This document shows, in pieces, positions 24,288 to 31,798 of a stretch of 64,000 nucleotides of DNA. Position numbers and translations under genes: made by a program. The stretch's first letter is position 1, and every line of letters starts with the position of its first letter. The notes under the pieces were generated by a model that saw nothing but the letters and a program-made list of their open reading frames with translations, ran no database searches and was not told the origin of the DNA. Source of the stretch: Couchioplanes caeruleus (GTDB lineage: Bacteria; Actinomycetota; Actinomycetes; Mycobacteriales; Micromonosporaceae); NCBI RefSeq assembly GCF_003751945.1, contig NZ_RJKL01000002.1, positions 1-64,000 of the forward strand. Direction: 5' to 3'.

Positions 24288-24809
24288 ATGATCAACCCCG
24301 GGACGGTACCCATCGACGACGCCCGCGAAGACCTCGCGGTCTCCGCGCTCGACGTGTTCCTGACCGCCGTCCAGGCCCGCGCCGCCGAACTCGAGAACGC
24401 CCCGCTCAAACGCCGTATCGCTGGACTCACCGGCGAGGCGAAACGCGACCCGGCGGCGGACCGCGACGGCCGGTTCGGAACCTCCGTGCGCCCGCCTTCG
24501 GAAGACGACACCGGAGGCCGTCCGAACTCCGGCTCACCCTGGCCGTTGGCGTTCGCGGTGCTGTTGAAGTTCTACGGCCGGTACCGGCGGTTCCCGCGGG
24601 GGCGGGCGGAGTTGCGTGACGAGGTCGTGGAGTTCGTGGCGGCGCAGGTGCGGGTGCCGGCGCAGGCCGCACCTGATCGAAGCGCACGCCCCCGCAACGC
24701 TGCAACGCCTCCCGCCGGACGCCTATCGATTCGGCGAGTTACCGACATAACTCCTGTCCAACCCGCTTTTAGCAGGTTGGACAGGCCTCGCGCCGGACGA
24801 GCCAGGTGA
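24288..24809 (+). pseudogene. Chimeric ORF ending in a Tn3 transposase remnant
   Basis: The first 60 codons (VPIDDAREDLAVSALDVFL ... LTGEAKRDPAADRDGR) resemble a small helical protein. Codons 85-125 (LAFAVLLKFYGRYRRFPRG then VVEFVAAQV) match the N-terminal DUF4158 region of Tn3-family transposases, which are normally about 1000 aa. After about 24660 the homology stops and the frame runs on to 24809. In another frame, 24674-24751 encodes a plausible protein end (RLPPDAYRFGELPT). I read this as an internal deletion of a Tn3 transposase leaving its two ends. The 5' portion may still be a functional small gene. Confidence 0.55.
24753..24785. terminator. Bidirectional terminator hairpin
   Basis: CCTGTCCAACC (24753-24763) pairs perfectly with GGTTGGACAGG (24775-24785) around an 11-nt loop. 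It lies between the Tn3 remnant and the convergent secreted-protein gene, whose stop codon falls in the loop. Confidence 0.6.
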
Positions 24810-25464
24810 ACTGGGTGCTGCCGGAGCGACCCGCCGCGTCGGTCGCGCTCACAGTGACGGTGTAAGTGCCGAACTGAGTAACGGTGCCGGCGATCACGCC
24901 GGTGCTGGAGTTGATCGACGTGCCCGTGGGCAGCCCGCTGGCGGACCAGCTGTAAGGGGCGGTCCCGCCGGTCGCGGTCATTTGCAGATATGCGGAGTCA
25001 TAAATGTAGGTACTCTGGCTGCCCGGGTTGACCACGGCTGGGGGTGGCGGAGCGCAACTGATGCTGGTGCTCGGGCTCTGCCACCGGTACGACTCCGGGG
25101 TGGGGTCACTCACGGAGGCGTACCAGTACGCCACGTAGTTGCCGGGTACGCAGCTCGCCGCCGTGATCGCCCACGCTCCCCCGAGGCCGGAGTCGTCGTC
25201 GGACCCCACGAGCGTCCCGTCGCGGTAGAGGTGGACCGACGCGTAGGCGTGGGATCCGATGTCGCAACTGATCAACAGTTCGGCGCTGACCTGTGCCGGG
25301 TTGCTCCAGTTGTTGGGGCCGCCCGACCGGAAGGTACAGAAGCCGGCGGCGGCGGTGGCCGATGCGGGCGCGGGGATGAGGATCGCCGCCACCGCCGTGA
25401 TGGCCAACGCCGCCACGGCCAGCGGCCTCCTCCGCGGAAGCCATCGTGCGATGTTCATTGCCAC
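24769..25464 (-). CDS. Secreted protein with putative Ig (He_PIG-type) domain
   Basis: 231 aa, GTG 25464 (ATG 25458 possible), AAAGGA upstream. A signal peptide is clear: basic RWLPRRRP, hydrophobic core LAVAALAITAVAAILI, cleavage after ASA at about residue 36. The mature part has a first beta domain with two possible disulphides (Cys43...Cys67, and Cys105/Cys138). From residue 145 comes an Ig-like domain with the hallmark SASGLPTGTSINSSTGVIAG. The C-terminus ends CPTC. Probably cell-surface or extracellular; binding partner unknown. Confidence 0.75.
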   Translation of the reverse strand: MAMNIARWLPRRRPLAVAALAITAVAAILIPAPASATAAAGFCTFRSGGPNNWSNPAQVSAELLISCDIGSHAYASVHLYRDGTLVGSDDDSGLGGAWAITAASCVPGNYVAYWYASVSDPTPESYRWQSPSTSISCAPPPPAVVNPGSQSTYIYDSAYLQMTATGGTAPYSWSASGLPTGTSINSSTGVIAGTVTQFGTYTVTVSATDAAGRSGSTQFTWLVRREACPTC

Positions 25465-25775
25465 GAGTTCCTTTCCTGAGGTCGGATTCGATGGGACGAC
25501 CGAGCGCGTTCATGTCGGAGGTCGGCTCGACAGGTGGCTCACGATCGGTAGGGCGGCGGTACATCGCCGGCTCTGGTCAGGTGGACACCGCCACGCGCCC
25601 GTTCTCGCCCGACGCTCAGCGGCGGTCCGCTGCACAGACGCGGTCCACCGAGCCCAACCCGATACTCAGCGCAGTGGGTGCGTTCCGTCATTCACGGACG
25701 CGATCACCCTAAGCACGACGACTAGACGGAGACTGGACGACACTGAACCGGACCACACCGGCTACTGAGCATCAT
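25465..25775. other. Divergent intergenic region
   Basis: This 311-nt gap separates the secreted-protein gene from the pentapeptide-repeat gene. No ORF with a ribosome-binding site, tRNA or hairpin of note was seen. In the pentapeptide frame the sequence is open back to a stop at 25710, which suggests that the pentapeptide gene may have lost its original 5' end here. Confidence 0.35.
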
Positions 25776-26186
25776 TTGCTGGTCGAGGGAGCGGACCTGA
25801 GCGGGGCGCAGCTACGGCGCGCGAACCTGAGAGGGGCGCAGCTGCCGAGCGCGAACCTGAGAGAGGCGCAGCTGCAGGGCGCGTACCTGAGCGGGGCGCA
25901 GCTGCAGGGCGCGACCCTGTTCGCGGCGCAGCTGCAGCGCGCGTTCCTGTTCGCGGCGCAGCTGCAGGGCGCGGACTTGGAAGACGCAAACGTGGCTGAG
26001 GCGCGGCTGTATGACAAGCGCGACGACACCACAGTTGTCGTCTCAGCCGAGCAGTTGGCAAAGGCCAAAGGATGGCAGACCGCCATCCTGTCCGAGGTCG
26101 TTCGCCAACAGATTGCCGCTCTCCAGGAGGCCCACGCCGAACCAGAAATCGCCGCCCGCGAACGGTTCGGCGATCCGTCACCGTGA
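25776..26186 (+). CDS. Pentapeptide-repeat protein, probably 5'-truncated
   Basis: 136 aa from TTG 25776. Residues 4-75 are about 14 pentapeptides of the A(D/N/Q)L.x type (GADLSGAQLRRANLRGAQL), which fold as a right-handed beta helix. The C-terminal 60 residues are helical (SAEQLAKAKGW...). At DNA level a 30-bp unit is repeated about seven times (25790-25990). Pentapeptide proteins can mimic DNA (Qnr/MfpA) or have structural roles; nothing here specifies which. The start is weak and the frame is open upstream, so the N-terminus may be missing. Confidence 0.6.
   Translation: MLVEGADLSGAQLRRANLRGAQLPSANLREAQLQGAYLSGAQLQGATLFAAQLQRAFLFAAQLQGADLEDANVAEARLYDKRDDTTVVVSAEQLAKAKGWQTAILSEVVRQQIAALQEAHAEPEIAARERFGDPSP
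25790..25990. repeat. 30-bp tandem repeats encoding pentapeptide pairs
   Basis: About seven copies of a 30-bp unit with core GGGGCGCAGCTGCAGGGCGC, each encoding two pentapeptides. Near-identity suggests recent expansion. Confidence 0.7.
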
Positions 26187-26232
26187 CGCCACCCCGAACA
26201 CCACACCTACCCCCACGTTCCTGTAGACCGGC

Positions 26233-26247
26233 CCCGGCATCGCCGGG
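26233..26247. terminator. Short GC hairpin between convergent genes
   Basis: CCCGGC-ATC-GCCGGG lies between the pentapeptide gene and the convergent DNA ligase gene. There is no T tract, so terminator activity is uncertain. Confidence 0.3.
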
Positions 26248-26281
26248 CGGACCACCCGGGGAAGGAGACCGAGGCTGACCA

Positions 26282-27277
26282 CTACGGTGAAGACCTCCAG
26301 AGCTCGACGTCGGCGGGGGCGAGGTCCGCGCGTAGGCGCAGGTGACGGACGGTGTGCCGGAAGCGGCCCCGCTCGTACGCCCCGTCGACGACGATCTCAG
26401 CGACCAGCAGCGGTTCGACCGGCACGTACCGCACAGGCTCGGGCTGGTCGAGCTGTCCGATCCAGGCCGCAGGTAGCGGGCATGGCCACGGGTGCGGATC
26501 GGCGGCCGCGGTCAGCATCTCGGCGGCCTCCTGCTGCTGGGTAGGCGCCAGCGGCCCGGTCCGGGCGACGTAGCGCAGCTGGCCGCGTTCGTCGAGACGT
26601 CCGAGCAGGAGAGCTCGCGGGCCGCCCAGGGTGCCGATCACCCCGCCCACGATCGCCTCCGTGGTGACGCGCCGCTTGTACTTCCACCACCCTGCCGCCC
26701 CGGGGCGATACCGCCCCGAGAGATCCTTGACGACCAGGCCCTCCGCGCCGGTGATCGCCAGCTCCTCGAACCACTGCCGAGCCTGCTCAAGGTCGGTGGT
26801 CTGCGGGCACAGCGCTAGGGCCGGAGGGGCGCCGGCGACGAGGTGCTCCAGCACGACGCGGCGCTCGCGCAGCGGCCGGGCGGTCAGGTCGACGCCATCG
26901 TGGGCCAGCACGTCGAACAACACCAGGCTCGCCGGATGCGCCGCCACCTCCGCCGGGAGCCGACGGCCGGCGGTGACGCGCCCCAGCAAGGCCGAGAACG
27001 ACGTCCGTCCCGCCGCCGCGTCAAAGACGATTAGCTCGCCGTCGACCACCGTGCCCGGCGCGAACGTGCTCTGCGCTGCGACAACGACGTCGGGAAAGTA
27101 CGGCCCCAGGGCCTTGAGCTGACGGCTTTGCAAGTAGACCCCGCCCGGGCGGACGAAGGTCAGGCACCGCCAGCCATCAAACTTGACCTCATAGGCGCAG
27201 CCGCCGCGGCACATCGCCGGGCCGGGAAGTTCCGGTACGCCGACCGCGCGCATCGGCACCACCGGCGGCCTGAGCAC
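26282..27277 (-). CDS. ATP-dependent DNA ligase (LigC/LigD-ligase-like)
   Basis: 331 aa. It should seal nicks using ATP. The adenylated lysine lies in motif I, YEVKFDGWR (about residues 29-37); motif III/IIIa is VVDGELIVFD; motif IV is GAEGLVVKD; motif V is WWKYKRR. An OB-fold domain fills the last 130 residues. There is no polymerase or nuclease domain, so it is the single-domain-pair type found beside LigD in actinobacteria. GTG 27277 is supported by a TAGTTT -10-like box (27284-27289) six nucleotides upstream; ATG 27253 is an alternative. Confidence 0.88.
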   Translation of the reverse strand: MLRPPVVPMRAVGVPELPGPAMCRGGCAYEVKFDGWRCLTFVRPGGVYLQSRQLKALGPYFPDVVVAAQSTFAPGTVVDGELIVFDAAAGRTSFSALLGRVTAGRRLPAEVAAHPASLVLFDVLAHDGVDLTARPLRERRVVLEHLVAGAPPALALCPQTTDLEQARQWFEELAITGAEGLVVKDLSGRYRPGAAGWWKYKRRVTTEAIVGGVIGTLGGPRALLLGRLDERGQLRYVARTGPLAPTQQQEAAEMLTAAADPHPWPCPLPAAWIGQLDQPEPVRYVPVEPLLVAEIVVDGAYERGRFRHTVRHLRLRADLAPADVELWRSSP

Positions 27278-27283
27278 TCCCCG

Positions 27284-27289
27284 AAACTA
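27284..27289 (-). promoter_or_regulatory. Candidate leaderless -10 box of the ligase gene
   Basis: On the minus strand TAGTTT is followed after six nucleotides by GTG 27277. Confidence 0.35.
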
Positions 27290-27398
27290 AGATCAACAAG
27301 GGGTTCGGCGAGCCGAAACGGCCATGCTTGCCGCCATAGGGGCCGCCCATAGCTCAGCGCAGCCGCTTGGCTCGTAGGAGTGCGGACGCTCTCGTCGC

Positions 27399-27424
27399 CC
27401 TGGACGCACCCTTCGCCGTCCAGG
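27399..27424 (-). terminator. Hairpin downstream of the lipoprotein gene
   Basis: CCTGGACG and CGTCCAGG form a perfect 8-bp stem with a 10-nt loop, 22 nt after the stop codon of the minus-strand lipoprotein gene. There is no T tract. Confidence 0.45.
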
Positions 27425-27446
27425 CCGCTGAAGTTGCGCTCAACCG

Positions 27447-28679
27447 TCAGCCGACCGCGGGGTAGGCGGTCACCGTGTTCTGCTCGGCCGGATCGACGCC
27501 CACGCCGGCGTAGCCGCTGACGGCGACCGGGGCCAGGCCGGGCGCGGCTTCGCGGTCGGCGCCGGTGCGGGCGTCGAGGACGACCGGTGTGGTCGTGCCG
27601 GTAGTGCCGTAGACGGCGCCGTGCCACACGGCGGTGACGTTGGGGGCGGTACGCCCGGTGGCGGGTAGCTGCCACAGCAGTTTGCCGTCGGTGGCGTCGA
27701 GGGCGAATACCGCGGTGGTGCCGATCGAGCAGACGGTGACCGAGGCTTGGTCGTAGCGGCAGCCCAGCCCGGAGCCGTAGGAGCCGGCTTCGCGGTCGTT
27801 GAGCTTGCCGTCGGCGTTGATGCGGGCGTAGAAGCGGCCGCCGGTGTCCTGCTCGGCGACCAGGACCGCGTACGCGGTCCCGGCCGCGGCGAGCTCGGCG
27901 TTACGCACGTTCGCCGCGCGCCAGCGGGTCGCGCCGTCGGCGACGCCGAGACCGACGAGCTGCTGCCGCACGCTCGAGTCCGCGGCGGTGAGCCCGACGA
28001 CGGTGTCGCCGAGCACCGCGGCCGCGGTGAAGGTGGTGTTGCGCCACAGCACCGAGCCGGTCGTCAGGTCGACGCCCAGGGTGACCTGCTTGCCCACGGT
28101 CAGCACGAGCGTGTTGGCCTGCGCACCGACGACGGTGACGTATTCGCCGGCGACCGCGGTGAAGTCGCCGCCGCCCTCGGCCGGGGTCGCGGCCACGCTC
28201 AGGGCGGCGAGCTGCTGGCCAGAGGCGGCGTCGGCGAGCAGGAGCTGCACGGATTGCTTCGCCGTGGTGGTACCGGAGGCGGGGGTGCTCACCGCGTAAG
28301 CGATGACGACGGCCGGGCGGCCGTCGCGTTGCACGAGCAGCGGGATGTGCCCGACCGGCTCGCCGAGCCCGCCGGGGCGCTGGACCGGTGGGTGCTGGGG
28401 GGTGAGTGCCGGAAGCCGGCGGCCGGTGAGCACGTCGGTGACCGTGGTACTGCTTTCTCCCGCCGCGTACGCCATTCCCGCGTAGAGCAGCACGTCGGAG
28501 GCTCGGGCCGGACCCAGCTTGATCGCGGTCGGCCCGAAGCGGGTCGGCGGATCGAACGTCGGCCGCGCGGGCGCCGACGACGTCGGGCCGGGTGCGGGCG
28601 GCGGGGCCGGATCGGAGGTGCACCCTGCTACGGCCAGGACGGTTAGCAGTGCCCCTGCGGCCAGCCGTCGATCCCGCAC
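27447..28679 (-). CDS. Lipoprotein with PQQ-like beta-propeller
   Basis: 410 aa. GTG 28679 is chosen because AGGAGG lies 5 nt upstream; the longer frame lacks one. MRDRRLAAGALLTVLAVAGC is a lipoprotein signal with the lipid-modified Cys20, followed by a Pro/Ser-rich linker. The rest shows repeated strands of the PQQ/WD type (DLTTGSVLWRN, VADGATRWRA, DATDGKLLWQLP, DARTGAD), each with the D..TG..LW pattern of beta-propeller blades. It should sit on the outer face of the membrane. No pyrroloquinoline enzyme residues were identified; a scaffold or binding role is more likely. Confidence 0.8.
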   Translation of the reverse strand: MRDRRLAAGALLTVLAVAGCTSDPAPPPAPGPTSSAPARPTFDPPTRFGPTAIKLGPARASDVLLYAGMAYAAGESSTTVTDVLTGRRLPALTPQHPPVQRPGGLGEPVGHIPLLVQRDGRPAVVIAYAVSTPASGTTTAKQSVQLLLADAASGQQLAALSVAATPAEGGGDFTAVAGEYVTVVGAQANTLVLTVGKQVTLGVDLTTGSVLWRNTTFTAAAVLGDTVVGLTAADSSVRQQLVGLGVADGATRWRAANVRNAELAAAGTAYAVLVAEQDTGGRFYARINADGKLNDREAGSYGSGLGCRYDQASVTVCSIGTTAVFALDATDGKLLWQLPATGRTAPNVTAVWHGAVYGTTGTTTPVVLDARTGADREAAPGLAPVAVSGYAGVGVDPAEQNTVTAYPAVG

Positions 28680-28754
28680 ATTCGCCTCCTGGTCGTCGCC
28701 GTCATCGGGCGTGGCGGAGCGTAGCAACGCCGAGCCGGGGCGGTGTCCGTCCGG

Positions 28755-28934
28755 TCAGGACCCTCGCAGCTCGAAGTCGGGAAGCTGGGCCAGGACGTCG
28801 GCCGGGGCGGGTTCGACCGGCAGCGGCGCCGTGTCGACGTGGCCGCGATCAGGTGAGCACCTGCCGAACGGGCCGTACTCGCCGGTCAGGACCGTGAAGT
28901 GCGGATCGAGATGGTCGCGCCACCAGATGCTCAT
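28755..28934 (-). pseudogene. Truncated DUF4913 gene (C-terminal fragment)
   Basis: The 59 codons from MSIWWRDHLDPHFTVLTG to the stop are about 80% identical to the C-terminal third of the intact DUF4913 gene at 38075-38599 on the same strand. No ribosome-binding site precedes the fragment, and upstream sequence is unrelated, so it is a remnant. It marks the other edge of the 9-kb cargo island. Confidence 0.75.
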
Positions 28935-29223
28935 GCTGGATGTGGTGGCGACCGGCGTGCTGGCTGCCGCGGTGGTGGTGCAGCGGTGCCAATGGGTGTC
29001 CCTCCGCCACTTTGATTTCGCCGGTTCGGACGGTAGCCAACTGCTCGTATCATCTGGTTGGGTTTTAGTGGTTTGCCCGGTTGCGATCTTGCGCATCGAG
29101 TGAGGACCGTCGCTGTAAGTAAATGCTGCCTGACGAGATGCAGGTTCCGCTGGTACGTGAGCCGCCGTCCGGTGCATTAGTTCTAGGCGTGTCGAGATTG
29201 CGACAGAAACCGGAGGGACTGAG

Positions 29224-29562
29224 ATGACCGATCTCTTGTATGTGCGGGGTACTCGATCCGCTGCGGAAGTCCAGCAGGAGATCGATCAGTTCTGGGCGTC
29301 CCTGGATGACGAACAGGTTCAGAAGGAGCTCGCCGCGTCGGGGATTGATCTTGACGCCGTGCCGGAGGGGGGCCGAAAGGACGCCATCCGGGTTGGCGTG
29401 CGTGGTGCCGGCGTGGATCCCACCGCAGTCACTCTGGTGGTGGCTTTCGCTCCCGTGGCCAACGCAGTCCTGATCTCTCTGTGGAAGCAGGTGCTTCTCC
29501 CACGGATCCGCAACCGTTACGGCAGCGACGCCATCCGAGATGAGAAGCCGCCTGAGTCATGA
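29224..29562 (+). CDS. Small membrane-anchored protein of a protease locus
   Basis: 112 aa, GGAGGGA ahead of the ATG. Residues 12-55 are an acidic helical region (AAEVQQEIDQFWASLDDEQVQKELAASGI), and 66-92 a hydrophobic segment (AVTLVVAFAPVANAVLISLW) likely to span the membrane, with a basic then acidic tail. The stop overlaps the ATG of the following protease-like gene (ATGA). I recognise no family. The size and coupling suggest an anchor, sensor or inhibitor for the partner. Confidence 0.6.
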   Translation: MTDLLYVRGTRSAAEVQQEIDQFWASLDDEQVQKELAASGIDLDAVPEGGRKDAIRVGVRGAGVDPTAVTLVVAFAPVANAVLISLWKQVLLPRIRNRYGSDAIRDEKPPES

Positions 29563-30695
29563 AGGCTGAGCGGGTGCTTCCGCTCCACGTCGAGAAGGCG
29601 GTCTTGGCGCGCGTACTCGTGTTCCAGGTGCTAGACCTTCATCACGCGGAGCTGGCGGCGGCCGGGTACGGCACGTTGTGGGAAGAGGTTCGGGACAGGC
29701 TGTGCCATTCGACTGTTCGTCAGCTGGAGTTCTGCTCGGCTGACCCGTTGAGTAGTTACCTGCACCGACTGGCGGAGGAGCTCCGGTCGATCATGCAGTC
29801 CTACCCTGGCGCGGATACCGAAAAGGTGTGCACGCTTCTACTGGACGAGATCGATCGGGTGCTGGCGGACGCCGGCCGCTTCCCCGGCGACCTCTTGCCA
29901 GCCGCCTTCGACAAGGCGGTGGAGGAAGCCTTTGAGCTATACCGCGCACACGGCCTCCCTGTCTCGCCGGACATGCTAGAGCGGATCACTGTTCGGTTTG
30001 ATCATCAGCTTGGCTCTCTTCACTCTCCGCTACCGATCCAGCTCACTGCCGTCACATGCCTGCACGAGGAGCCGGGGGATCCGCCTTCAGCCCGCGTCGA
30101 TGTGAGGGTCAACGCCAAGTTGATGGACGAGCTGACAGCCTTCTCTCTCCCTTACGTGTTGCTGCACGAGTGCGTCTGCCATGTCTTCCAAGGCCCCTGG
30201 CAAGGGGGTAGAACCTCCGCGGACCCCAGCAGCCGGTTCGCGGAGGGCTGGATGGACTATGTCGCCTTCTCTGTGCATCAGATGTTGGCCCGATCGCGGC
30301 ATGGAGGATCGGGAGACCCTGACCTAACGATGACGCCTCGCGCTGCGGCGCAGGAGGAGGCCGCCGATACCGTACATAAGGCTCGATATGCTAAAAACGT
30401 CGAAGACCGGGCATGGGCGCAGCGAGCCTTGGGAGTAAGGGCTGCGCACAACATGCGTAGCCTGCTCGAGCGCTTGCCTGAAGCGCGGGCGGATCCTTTG
30501 GGGGCGTTCGTGCAGCTGAGTGTGCATCTGAACGCCTCTCCGATCGACAACCAGCAGCGGGATCTGTTTGTGGCCGGCGTATCGAAAGCCACGTTACGGG
30601 GTGTGAATCCAGAGCTAGTCCCTGTCATGCGTAGGTATCTGACTACGCACGACTTGCATGGCCTTGTTGGTGAAGTCCTTAAGTTGTTCACTTGA
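29559..30695 (+). CDS. Putative metalloprotease with HExxxH motif
   Basis: 378 aa. LLHECVCHVF (201-210) gives H203-E204-x-x-x-H208, not the common HExxH. Twenty-one residues on, FAEGWMDYVA supplies Glu229 with an ExxxD pattern, a plausible third zinc ligand of gluzincin type. HExxxH with a downstream Glu is known from dipeptidyl peptidase III (M49), but no other similarity to it is visible. The N-terminal 150 residues are helical. There is no signal peptide, so it acts in the cytoplasm or at the membrane through its coupled partner. Its codon usage (AGCTG, CTT, ACT) is less GC-biased than the transfer genes, suggesting a different origin. Confidence 0.6.
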   Translation: MKAERVLPLHVEKAVLARVLVFQVLDLHHAELAAAGYGTLWEEVRDRLCHSTVRQLEFCSADPLSSYLHRLAEELRSIMQSYPGADTEKVCTLLLDEIDRVLADAGRFPGDLLPAAFDKAVEEAFELYRAHGLPVSPDMLERITVRFDHQLGSLHSPLPIQLTAVTCLHEEPGDPPSARVDVRVNAKLMDELTAFSLPYVLLHECVCHVFQGPWQGGRTSADPSSRFAEGWMDYVAFSVHQMLARSRHGGSGDPDLTMTPRAAAQEEAADTVHKARYAKNVEDRAWAQRALGVRAAHNMRSLLERLPEARADPLGAFVQLSVHLNASPIDNQQRDLFVAGVSKATLRGVNPELVPVMRRYLTTHDLHGLVGEVLKLFT

Positions 30696-30774
30696 CAAAC
30701 GAATAACTAAGAAGCACACTGACTAAGCAACGGCCCGGTAGGGGGCTCTGGCCAGCGGAAGAAGGTCCTTGACC

Positions 30775-31527
30775 ATGCTTAACCGCTACCGCGTTCTCAA
30801 CGCCATCCTGGCCCTGCGGGAGTTCACCGTGGCGGACCTGGCTCATTACAGCGGCGCGAAGGACAACACAGTCCGAACCGTTCTCAGCCGGGACGCTCGC
30901 TTCGTGGAGCGAGTGGGTACGCAGGCGCAGGGTCGTCGCGGCGGCCAGCCCATCCAGTACCGGTTGTGTACCGCGACCGAAGACGAGCTTGTTGGCATGC
31001 TGCGTGAGGTCGACACCTTGGGCGTGGACCTCCCTCCTCTTCCGGAGGGCTGTTCGGACGTCGACCCAGTCGTGATGTCGCTGAAGGCCGCCGAAGACGT
31101 ATTGCTGCGGCAGCTGCCAGCCGCGGCTAACGAAGAGCGTGCTCAGCTCTTGAGCCTGGCCGCAGCTGACCTAGAAATGGTCCAGTTCCTGGCCGACCAT
31201 GGCGAGGCAGCTGTACATCGAGAAGTCGTCGATCTGCTTTTGCGTCTTGCCGAGGTGGAGCAGGAGGCTGCGGTGCTTACACGCGATGCCGGCGCCTGGT
31301 TGCACCGCCAAGACGCCTCGGCGCTGGCAGCGCCGAGCCATGAGGCGGAGAAGCAACTCGAGGCGCTAGGGCGGGACCTGTACAAGCTGCTTCAGGTGGT
31401 GCCAGCGGTCAGCAAAGACGACCCTCTCCTGCTGTCCGACTTGTTTCGCCGTATCGGTACTAGCCCCTTCGGTGCTGTTATTGCCAAGTTCTGTACGCCT
31501 GAGCCCCGGGCTTCGGAAGAGATCTGA
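30775..31527 (+). CDS. Winged-helix regulator-like protein
   Basis: 250 aa from ATG 30775 (GAAGAAGG 8 nt upstream; TTG 30769 is too close to it). Residues 3-65 form a winged helix: YRVLNAILALREFTVADLA, then KDNTVRTVLSRD as recognition helix, then a beta wing with GRRGGQPIQYRL. The remaining 185 residues are helical and could sense a ligand or partner. It follows the protease gene by about 80 nt on the same strand. It may control the locus. Confidence 0.6.
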   Translation: MLNRYRVLNAILALREFTVADLAHYSGAKDNTVRTVLSRDARFVERVGTQAQGRRGGQPIQYRLCTATEDELVGMLREVDTLGVDLPPLPEGCSDVDPVVMSLKAAEDVLLRQLPAAANEERAQLLSLAAADLEMVQFLADHGEAAVHREVVDLLLRLAEVEQEAAVLTRDAGAWLHRQDASALAAPSHEAEKQLEALGRDLYKLLQVVPAVSKDDPLLLSDLFRRIGTSPFGAVIAKFCTPEPRASEEI

Positions 31528-31798
31528 TCACGCTGCTTGGCAGTCGAAAGACCGAGGCCCTAGCCAGTCTTCCCGTATCCGGATCACGGAGGTAGCGGGT
31601 GGGGCCAGGACCGGCCCCACCTTCGGCCGCGCCGTCACGTAGCCCAGCCTGCCCTGTACTTGATGATCGCGACACCAACCCGATGAGCGGCGCCCCACGG
31701 CCTGGTACGGGCCGCGACGCTGTCAGATCTCGGCCACTGCGACGCCCTCCACCGGCTTCCGTGCTCGCATGGTTAGGCGTACGCCAAGGGAGGCGGTC

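Noticed and set aside
29084..29105. GTTGCGATCTTGC resembling a stray CRISPR repeat
   Set aside because: Only about 13 nt match, with one gap, no stem and no neighbouring repeat; likely chance in GC-rich DNA.
29201..30695. Canonical HExxH zincin in the 378-aa protein
   Set aside because: Counting residues shows H-E-C-V-C-H, i.e. three residues between Glu and His, so it is HExxxH; it is reported as such.
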